A stretch of DNA of 64,000 nucleotides, taken from Parvibaculum lavamentivorans DS-1 (GTDB lineage: Bacteria; Pseudomonadota; Alphaproteobacteria; Parvibaculales; Parvibaculaceae). The stretch covers positions 1,240,001 through 1,304,000 of the forward strand of contig NC_009719.1 of the NCBI RefSeq assembly GCF_000017565.1, given 5' to 3'. Below the pieces are notes generated by a model. The model was not told where the DNA came from. It made no database searches and saw nothing but the letters and a program-made list of their open reading frames with translations. Made by a program: the position numbers and the translations under genes. Below, one piece after another: positions 33,659 through 39,718 of the stretch. Within the stretch, counting starts at the first letter, position 1, and each line of letters begins with the position of its first letter.

Positions 33659-35902
33659 ATGGGTGACGACATGGACATCGGCGCGGCCTCATCCGCCGTC
33701 GAAAACTTCCTGAGCGAGACGAGCCTCTATCTCTCGCCCGACAGCGAAATCATGAACAATCACGGCCTCGAAGCCCGTACGGATTTCGAGGACGCCTGCA
33801 TCGCGAAGGAGAATGATCCCGTTCGCCTCGAAATCGTCCGTGAGCGTCTTCTCGCCGGCGTCAACGAGAGCTACGAGATGCTGGAAAACATGGGCGCCGC
33901 GCCGGGCGCGAAGTGGGGCGATTGCGTCTCCGCCGTCTACACGGCATCGGGCGACCTCTCGCTGGCCAGCTCCGGCGGCGTCGTCATCTTCTGCAACCTC
34001 GTGCAGTACCCGATCAAATTCGTCAACAAGTACTGGACGAAGGAAGCGACCGTCGGCGTCAACGAAGGCGACGTCTTCATCGTCAACGATGCCCGCTACG
34101 GTCAGGCGCACAACACCGACCAATCCATGATGATGCCCGTCTTCCATGAAGGCAAGATCGTCGCCTGGGCCGGCGCCACCGTGCATGAAGGCGAGAACGG
34201 CGCCATCGAGCCGGGCGGTATGCCCTCGCTCGCCGAGCAGATCTGGGACGAGGGGTTGAAAATGTCGCCCTTCAAGGTCGCCGAGAATTACACGCTGAAA
34301 CGCGACCTCGTCACCTTCCTTCAGAATTCCGTGCGCGAGCCGAAGCTCCAATATGCGGACATGAAAGTGAAGATGTATGTCTGCCGCCGCATCGAAACGC
34401 GCATCCATGAAGCGATCGCCGAATATGGTGTCGAAGCCGTCGTCGCCGCGCTCCGTATGAATCTGGAAGATACCGACGCCGAAGTCCGCCGCCGCCTTCT
34501 CGAATGGCCGGACGGCACCACCCGTCATTCATGGTGGACCGACGGCACGCTCCGCGAAAACGTGCAGATCAAGATCAACCTTGAACTGACGAAAAAGGGC
34601 GACGAACTCACCTTCGATTATCGCGGCTCAAGCCCGGAGTTCACCAACCGCGCCAACAACAGCCTCGATGTGACCGTGAAGGGTATGCTCGCGCAGCTCT
34701 TCCTCACCTTCATCTGGCCGGACATCCCGCGCAATCAGGGCGTGCTCGCCCCCGTCAACTTCATCTTCGACAATCCGTCGATCCTGAAGCCCGGCTTTGG
34801 CACGCCGAGCGCGCAGTCCATGATGTCGGTCTTCACCGCGTGGAGCGCCGGCCAGGTCTGCGCCATGAAGCTCCTCTATTCCAATCCGAATAAATACACC
34901 AAGGTGCTCGCGCCCTGGTTCAACATGATCAACACCTTCCTCTTCGGCGGGCTGACGCAGCATGGCGAAATGGTCGGCAATGTCTGCGCCGACATCAACG
35001 GCATGGGCGGCGGCGCGCTGGCGGACCGCGATGGCGAACATGGTGTTTCGCCCATATTCGCCACCATGTCCGATCTCGGTGAGCAGGAATTCATCGAGGA
35101 GGAAATGCCCTTCATCCAGATCGTCTCCAAGAAGATGATGAAGGACAATCAGGGCTTCGGCCGCCAGCGCGGCGGCATGGGCTATCAGATGATCCTCGCC
35201 ATGCGCGACAGCGACGCCTTCGGCTTCATGCTGACGGCGATGGGCGCCAAGTTCCCGAACGTGCCGGGCCTCTTCGGCGGCTATGGCTGCCCGACTTATC
35301 CGCTCGCCCGTGTCAGCGGCGTCAATGTCTTCGAGATCCTGAAAAACGATCCCGGCTCCTTCCGCTATTCGATAGAAGAACTGCTGAACGAGCGCCCCTT
35401 CCCGGATGCGAAATATTCGACCCATCCCATGTCGCTCGGCTACACGCTGGCACAGCGGGGTGAGCTCTACATGATCGCGCAAGGGACGGGCGGCGGCTTC
35501 GGCGATCCTCTGGAGCGCGCGCCCGCCGATGTGATCCGCGACATCGACGAAGGCTTGATCTCCGCCGACATCGCCTGGCGCATCTACCGCGTCGTCTACG
35601 ACAAGGAGACGCTGCACATTGATGAAAAGGCAACCGAAGAAGCCCGCAACGCGGCGCGGCGCGAGCGCATCGCGAAGAGCAAGCCCTTCGATGCCTTCTG
35701 CAACGAGTGGGTCAAGGACAAGCCCTCCGGCAAGGTTCCCTATTTCGGCTGCTGGGACGACAAGTCGATGGTCCATGCCGGCTCGCCGGACAAGCTGCAT
35801 CCGGCCGCGCAGGTGAACCCGCCTGTCGTCATGGCCCATCCGCTGCAGGTGAAGATCGACAAGCTCGAAGCCGAAGTCGCCTCGCTTCGCAAGAAGGCCT
35901 GA
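33659..35902 (+). CDS. HyuB-family catalytic subunit of the ketone carboxylase (ApcD-like)
   Basis: A 747-residue HyuB-type protein. Family features: NDPVRLEIVRERLLAGVNE near the start, VFIVNDARYGQAHNTDQSM, GATVHEGENGAIEPGG, FDYRGSSPEFTNRANN, and GTGGGFGDPLERAP near the end. HyuB-type subunits carry the carboxylation or ring-opening site in the family. Extra C-terminal residues end in a Lys-rich tail. It is separated from the preceding subunit by the palindromic elements but is clearly the same transcription direction; the last subunit gene starts 4 bases after its stop. Confidence 0.9.
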   Translation: MGDDMDIGAASSAVENFLSETSLYLSPDSEIMNNHGLEARTDFEDACIAKENDPVRLEIVRERLLAGVNESYEMLENMGAAPGAKWGDCVSAVYTASGDLSLASSGGVVIFCNLVQYPIKFVNKYWTKEATVGVNEGDVFIVNDARYGQAHNTDQSMMMPVFHEGKIVAWAGATVHEGENGAIEPGGMPSLAEQIWDEGLKMSPFKVAENYTLKRDLVTFLQNSVREPKLQYADMKVKMYVCRRIETRIHEAIAEYGVEAVVAALRMNLEDTDAEVRRRLLEWPDGTTRHSWWTDGTLRENVQIKINLELTKKGDELTFDYRGSSPEFTNRANNSLDVTVKGMLAQLFLTFIWPDIPRNQGVLAPVNFIFDNPSILKPGFGTPSAQSMMSVFTAWSAGQVCAMKLLYSNPNKYTKVLAPWFNMINTFLFGGLTQHGEMVGNVCADINGMGGGALADRDGEHGVSPIFATMSDLGEQEFIEEEMPFIQIVSKKMMKDNQGFGRQRGGMGYQMILAMRDSDAFGFMLTAMGAKFPNVPGLFGGYGCPTYPLARVSGVNVFEILKNDPGSFRYSIEELLNERPFPDAKYSTHPMSLGYTLAQRGELYMIAQGTGGGFGDPLERAPADVIRDIDEGLISADIAWRIYRVVYDKETLHIDEKATEEARNAARRERIAKSKPFDAFCNEWVKDKPSGKVPYFGCWDDKSMVHAGSPDKLHPAAQVNPPVVMAHPLQVKIDKLEAEVASLRKKA

Positions 35903-35906
35903 GCCG

Positions 35907-36671
35907 GTGCCTGTCCTGCCGCCGCTCTGGATCGACGGCTATGCCTTCGGCCGCCGCGTCCTGCGCGGCGGCGACGATCCTTGGGCGGCGCCCGATGAGC
36001 TCGGCCTCTTCCTCCGCGAATTGTCGCAACTTCTCTCGCTTGCCATTGCCGATGTGGACGTGACGCAGGCCATCCTCGCCTGGTGCAGTCTCGAAGGTAT
36101 CGACCGCACCTCGCTGGATGCAAACGCCATCGAAAACCTGCTCGCCGATCCGCGCTTCCGCGCCCATGTGAAGCGCGGCATGGAAACCTCGGTAGGCGCA
36201 TTGGGCTCCCGTCCCGTCGCCCTCGCGCTTCCCGGTCCCGGCGCCCTCGCATCGCTCTTCCTGGAGCCGGGCGATATCGACGAGGACACGCTGGACGATC
36301 TCTCCCTCTCGCTCGCCGATCTCCTCCGCGCGCTCTTCCGCGCCGAGCTCTCCGTCTTCCGCTTCACGGAGACGGACCCGCGCGCGCTCGACTTCTTCGA
36401 ACCTCTCACCAATGTCGCCCGCCACTACGAAGTGCCCTCAATTCTCGTCCTGAAGGGTGAGGGCGGCGACGCACCCGGCTTCGATCGCGTCTACCGCGAA
36501 GGCGAGGGGCAGGGCGATGCCGGTTCCGGTTTAATTCTGCCAGCCGTCTTTTTGGAGGGGGCGCCGAACCCGCCCTCAGGCGACAATCCGCTATTCATGG
36601 AAGTGCCGGCGGACACGGTCCCGGAGACCGCACTCGCGAGGCTCAAGCAATTGAGCGGTCAGGCTGCCTGA
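35907..36671 (+). CDS. Fifth gene of the carboxylase operon (ApcE-like by position)
   Basis: A 254-residue acidic cytosolic protein with no clear catalytic motif. Its place and size fit the fifth, loosely bound subunit of acetophenone carboxylase. The stretch PVALALPGPGALASLF followed by a helix (LADLLRALFRAELSVF) loosely recalls the PGP strand and following helix of MetE/UROD-type barrels, which is a weak resemblance. GTG start 4 bases after the HyuB stop, so it is translationally coupled. Function is inferred only from the operon. Confidence 0.65.
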   Translation: MPVLPPLWIDGYAFGRRVLRGGDDPWAAPDELGLFLRELSQLLSLAIADVDVTQAILAWCSLEGIDRTSLDANAIENLLADPRFRAHVKRGMETSVGALGSRPVALALPGPGALASLFLEPGDIDEDTLDDLSLSLADLLRALFRAELSVFRFTETDPRALDFFEPLTNVARHYEVPSILVLKGEGGDAPGFDRVYREGEGQGDAGSGLILPAVFLEGAPNPPSGDNPLFMEVPADTVPETALARLKQLSGQAA

Positions 36672-36744
36672 AGATCCTCGGGAGCGATCCCTCCTCCTCC
36701 CGGAAGACTTGGCTGCCTCATGGTTTCATGAGGCAGCCTTTTTT
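36672..36744 (+). ncRNA. Candidate 3'UTR-derived small RNA, module 1
   Basis: Directly after the last carboxylase gene. A hairpin CGGGAG/CTCCCG (36679-36702) presents CCCTCCTC in its loop; an alternative GGGA-GCGA-TCCC hairpin frees TCCTCCTCC. After a short ACTT-containing spacer comes a strong terminator. A loop rich in CCTCC resembles the anti-Shine-Dalgarno loops of the alphaproteobacterial cuckoo-type sRNAs. No promoter is seen, so it would arise by processing of the operon mRNA. Confidence 0.35.
36711..36744 (+). terminator. Intrinsic terminator of the carboxylase operon
   Basis: GGCTGCCTCATG (36711-36722), a GTTT loop, then the perfect complement CATGAGGCAGCC (36727-36738) and six T. 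A 12-base perfect stem with T-run: a textbook Rho-independent terminator 40 bases after the last stop codon. Confidence 0.9.
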
Positions 36745-36762
36745 CTCTCACTTTATTCGTCA

Positions 36763-36866
36763 TTGCCGGGCTTGACCCGGCAATCAAGAAGCCGCGAAGC
36801 GGCGTCGGCAAAAACTCTTCCCACCATCCCCCTGAGGGAGGGTCGAAAAATTCATGGAATTTTTCG
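36763..36866. repeat. Mosaic of palindromic intergenic repeats
   Basis: Three perfect stems in a row: TTGCCGGG-CTTGA-CCCGGCAA (36763-36783), GCCGC-GAA-GCGGC (36791-36803) and CGAAAAATTC-ATG-GAATTTTTCG (36844-36866), the last flanked by GAGGGAGGGT and GGGGAGGGGT. These modules look like dispersed alphaproteobacterial repeats. No coding potential. Confidence 0.65.
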
Positions 36867-36916
36867 GGGAGGGGTAAGTCGCAGAATGATGAGCGTCTCC
36901 ATCTGCGCACCCCTCA

Positions 36917-36936
36917 CACCCCATCCGTGTAATTCC
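36917..36936 (+). promoter_or_regulatory. CACCCC-CGTGTA-TTCC motif, copy 2
   Basis: Matches the copy at 39379-39398 at 17 of 20 positions. The two copies flank the ligase gene. A TATACG (36949-36954) 12 bases later could be the -10 box of sRNA module 2. Confidence 0.35.
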
Positions 36937-36954
36937 TCATCTCCGCCGTATACG

Positions 36955-37051
36955 GAACAATCAACCCGCAAAGACGACCTCCGCGGGCACGCACCCTCCG
37001 TGCGCCCGTCACACTTCGGCTGCCTCGTCGCGTTACGAGGCAGCCTTTTTT
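36955..37051 (+). ncRNA. Candidate small RNA, module 2
   Basis: A hairpin CGGGC-(AC)-GCAC, pentaloop CCTCC (36995-36999), GTGC-GCCCG spans 36984-37008. It exposes a perfect anti-Shine-Dalgarno pentamer; another CCTCC stands just upstream at 36978-36982. ACACTT leads into a terminator with the same GGCTGCCTC/GAGGCAGCC arms as module 1. Possible promoter: TATACG at 36949-36954 behind the conserved motif at 36917-36936. The 5' end is a guess. Confidence 0.4.
37018..37051 (+). terminator. Intrinsic terminator of sRNA module 2
   Basis: GGCTGCCTCGT (37018-37028), a six-base loop, ACGAGGCAGCC (37035-37045) and six T. The first nine stem bases are identical to the terminator at 36711, although no gene ends within 300 bases upstream; a separate short transcript would explain it. 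Confidence 0.85.
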
Positions 37052-37248
37052 CACCGGGGATAATAAAAGCAGAAGATTCTGTCTCGCGGCGTGTGCTGCG
37101 CGTCCAGTCAGAACTTGTCCCCATGTCATTTCCGGTCGGAACCGGGGATAACTGCCGCCCGCCGCGGCGGGTACAAGTCCCCCGCAGCGCCCGCCGCCTG
37201 GCCCGAAAAACACTTCATGACGGTTCTGTGACAGTTCGATGACAGTCG

Positions 37249-39249
37249 TCAGTCCGCGGCCGTCGAATACTCGGTCTGCGTCGCCGCGAAATCGCGAAAA
37301 TAGTCGATGGCAGAAGGGTTTGCCATGGCGTCGCGGCTCGCCGCCTTGTCCACCGGCACACCGAGCAATATCTTGCGCACCGGCACCTCCATTTTCTTGC
37401 CCGTCAGCGTATAGGGCACCGCGTCGATTTCATAAATGCGATCAGGCACATGGCGCGGAGAGTACTTTTCCCGCAGCGATTTGTTGATCTTTTCCCTTAC
37501 CGCATCGCTGAGCGCCACGCCGTCCTTCAGCACCACGAAAAGCGGCATGAAAAAGTTTCCGCCGGGCAGGTCGAGATTGACGATGATCGAGTCCTCGATC
37601 TCCTCAAGTCCTTCTATTGTCCGGTAAATTTCCGCCGTGCCGATCCTTACGCCATAGCGGTTCAGCGTCGAATCCGAGCGACCGAGAATGAAACAGCCGC
37701 CCCGTTCATTGACCTTGAAGTAGTCGCCATGCCGCCAATGATCCGTATACGTATCGAAATAGGAATCATGATAACGGTGCCCGCCCTCGTCGTTCCAGAA
37801 GAACAGCGGCATCGACGGCATCGGTTTGCTGACCACCAGCTCGCCAACCTCCCCGATGACGGATTCCCCTTTATCGTCAAAGGCATGGACGTCGACGCCG
37901 AGGCACCGCGCCTGGATTTCTCCTGCATGAACCGGCAGCGTCGGCACCCCGCCCACAAAGGCGGAAGCGACATCCGTACCGCCGCTTTGCGACGTCACCC
38001 ACATGTCGGGATGCAGGTTTTCGAAGCACCATTCCATGTGTTCCGGCATCACCGGCGAGCCGCCAAGCAGGATGCTCTTCATCCGCTCGAGGTCGTAAAT
38101 CTTGTTGGGAACGATACCTAACTTCATCTGTCCATTGAGAAAAGTCGGGCTCGCCCCAAAAAGCGTCATGCCCGTCTCCGCCGCCAGTTCCCACAACCGG
38201 TCCGGCTTCGGCGTCATCGGATTGCCGTCGTAAAGCACCACCGCAGACCCCGCGACAAGCCCTGACAGGAGGATATTCCACATCACCCAGCCCGTCGTCG
38301 TGAAGTAGAACATGCACGAGTCCGGCTTCAGATTCAGGTGAAAATGCGTGAATTTCAGTGCTTCCAGAAGCACACCGCCATGTCCGTGGACAAACGGTTT
38401 CGGCAGTCCCGTCGTCCCCGATGAATAGACGATCCACAAGGGATGGTCGAAGCGCGTGTCCTCGAAAACGAACCTTGTTTCGCTCACCGCCGGTCTCGAA
38501 ATCAGCTTCCCCCAGGCAATCGCTTCGGCCGTCAGGGGCTCGCTGCCATAGTCCGGATCGGCGCCCGCCACATGCACCACATGCTGCAGCGAGGGCAGGG
38601 CGTCGACCATCGCGCGCACCTCCGCCCGCCGGTCGAAATTCTTGCCGCCATACCGGTAACTGTCTGTAGCAAAAAGGAGTTTCGGAGCGATCTGGCTGAA
38701 GCGGTCGATCACGCTCGCCGCCCCGAAATCCGGCGAACAGCTCGACCACACCGCGCCGATGCTCGCCGTCGCGAAGAACGCAACCGCCGCTTCCGGCACG
38801 TTCGGCATATAGGAAACCACGCGGTCGCCGGGTCCGATACCGAGCTCGCGCAACGCCGTTGCCACCTTGAAGACCTGCGTTTTCAGCTCGTCCCAGCTGA
38901 TTTTCCGCGCTTTTCCTTCCTCGCCGGCCGCATGGATCGCGGTTTTGTTCCCGCTCCCCTTGGACAGGAGCGTCCGGATGTAGTTCACCCGCGCCCCCGG
39001 AAACCATTCCGCCCCCGGCATCTTTTCATCGCGCAGCACGCATTCGTAAGGCGTCGACGACGTGACCCCGAAGAACTGCCAGACCGCCTCCCAGAACGCC
39101 GCAATATCGGCCACGGACCATCGCCGCAAATCCTCATAGCCGCCAAAGGAATGGCCGCGCGCATTAAGCCAGGCGATGAAGGCGGTGACATTTGCATCGG
39201 CCACCATCCCCTCGGACGGCGACCAGAGCAGGTCTCCCATATTGGCCAT
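37249..39249 (-). CDS. Acetoacetyl-CoA synthetase-like beta-keto acid CoA ligase
   Basis: A 666-residue adenylate-forming enzyme. Diagnostic: YSSGTTGLPKPFVHGHGG as the AMP-binding P-loop, TTTGWVMWN, SGGTDVASAFVGG, the hinge LGRSDSTLNRYGVRIG, and YTLTGKKMEVPVRK with the C-terminal catalytic lysine. WSPSEGMVADANVTAF at the start is typical for acetoacetyl-CoA synthetase (EC 6.2.1.16) in preference to acetyl-CoA synthetase. It should activate the beta-keto acid made by the convergent carboxylase operon; benzoylacetate and longer acids are possible. ATG at 39249 with GGGGGA; the upstream in-frame extension is rejected. Confidence 0.9.
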   Translation of the reverse strand: MANMGDLLWSPSEGMVADANVTAFIAWLNARGHSFGGYEDLRRWSVADIAAFWEAVWQFFGVTSSTPYECVLRDEKMPGAEWFPGARVNYIRTLLSKGSGNKTAIHAAGEEGKARKISWDELKTQVFKVATALRELGIGPGDRVVSYMPNVPEAAVAFFATASIGAVWSSCSPDFGAASVIDRFSQIAPKLLFATDSYRYGGKNFDRRAEVRAMVDALPSLQHVVHVAGADPDYGSEPLTAEAIAWGKLISRPAVSETRFVFEDTRFDHPLWIVYSSGTTGLPKPFVHGHGGVLLEALKFTHFHLNLKPDSCMFYFTTTGWVMWNILLSGLVAGSAVVLYDGNPMTPKPDRLWELAAETGMTLFGASPTFLNGQMKLGIVPNKIYDLERMKSILLGGSPVMPEHMEWCFENLHPDMWVTSQSGGTDVASAFVGGVPTLPVHAGEIQARCLGVDVHAFDDKGESVIGEVGELVVSKPMPSMPLFFWNDEGGHRYHDSYFDTYTDHWRHGDYFKVNERGGCFILGRSDSTLNRYGVRIGTAEIYRTIEGLEEIEDSIIVNLDLPGGNFFMPLFVVLKDGVALSDAVREKINKSLREKYSPRHVPDRIYEIDAVPYTLTGKKMEVPVRKILLGVPVDKAASRDAMANPSAIDYFRDFAATQTEYSTAAD

Positions 39250-39378
39250 TTTTATCCCCCGTTTCCGCGCCTGGCGCATTGTTTGTTGGCGAAACCCTAG
39301 TAAGCGCAACGGACTTCAACCCCACCCCATCGGGCGGCCCAACACCCCTTCCTCTGCGGCCCGAAAGAGAACTCCGTG

Positions 39379-39398
39379 CACCCCGTTCGTGTAGTTCC
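39379..39398 (+). promoter_or_regulatory. CACCCC-CGTGTA-TTCC motif, copy 3
   Basis: CACCCC, GTT, CGTGTAGTTCC. It lies 130 bases upstream of the leftward ligase start and 17 of 20 bases agree with copy 2. It is a candidate activator site for the ligase gene, perhaps for a NarL-type regulator. Confidence 0.35.
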
Positions 39399-39528
39399 GG
39401 GCCTTGCCCTCCTCGCCCAAGGTTCGCATCAGGTGGAAAACGGAGGGGTGCGGACGCCGTCGTGAAGAGCCGGCAGACAGTCGTTCAAGGCTTTGATTTG
39501 TTTGCTTCTTTTCACGTGTTGCACATCG

Positions 39529-39555
39529 CCATCCTTTAGGGCGGGGCGCGGTGGC
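39529..39555 (+). promoter_or_regulatory. Shared leader element, diverged copy C (RND cluster)
   Basis: CCATCCTTTAGGGCGGGGCG aligns without gaps to CCATCCTTTCGGGTGGGGCG at 28837-28856, differing at 2 of 20 positions. It lies 164 bases before the RND gene start. It would place the envelope cluster under the same activator as the carboxylase operon. Confidence 0.45.
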
Positions 39556-39718
39556 GCAGGCTCAACCACCATTGTTGAAACGGCCCGGAATCGCGAATGC
39601 AGCGGGAAAAAGGGCTGGAGGGGCGAGGGATACGACAGAGGTTTCCCGGCACAAATTCGAGGCGGCAAGCATTGCGTTGCTCGCTTCCGTGCCGCGAGCC
39701 GGTGAGGGGGAGTACCGA

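Larger units (their letters stand above)
36672..37248. other. 577-base non-coding interval between carboxylase operon and ligase gene
   Basis: Contains, in order: sRNA-like module 1 with terminator, the palindrome mosaic, a TCCGTGTAATTCC motif, and sRNA-like module 2 with its own terminator. From about 37060 to the ligase stop at 37249 I see only a CCGCCGCGGCGG palindrome (37160s) and no gene. Confidence 0.6.
39250..39718. other. 469-base divergent control region between ligase and RND cluster
   Basis: No gene seen. Holds the CACCCC-CGTGTA-TTCC motif (39379-39398) on the ligase side and a diverged copy of the shared leader element (39529-39555) on the RND side. An in-frame upstream extension of the RND gene (39551-39718) is Ala/Gly/Arg-rich and has no family counterpart, so it is treated as leader. 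Confidence 0.5.

Noticed and set aside
36852-37124. Small open frames on both strands in the 36672-37248 gap
   Set aside because: They run through terminators and palindromes, lack ribosome sites and show no recognisable protein features.
39551-39718. N-terminal extension of the RND transporter
   Set aside because: Low-complexity residues before the first helix, no family counterpart, and a better ribosome site before the GTG at 39719.
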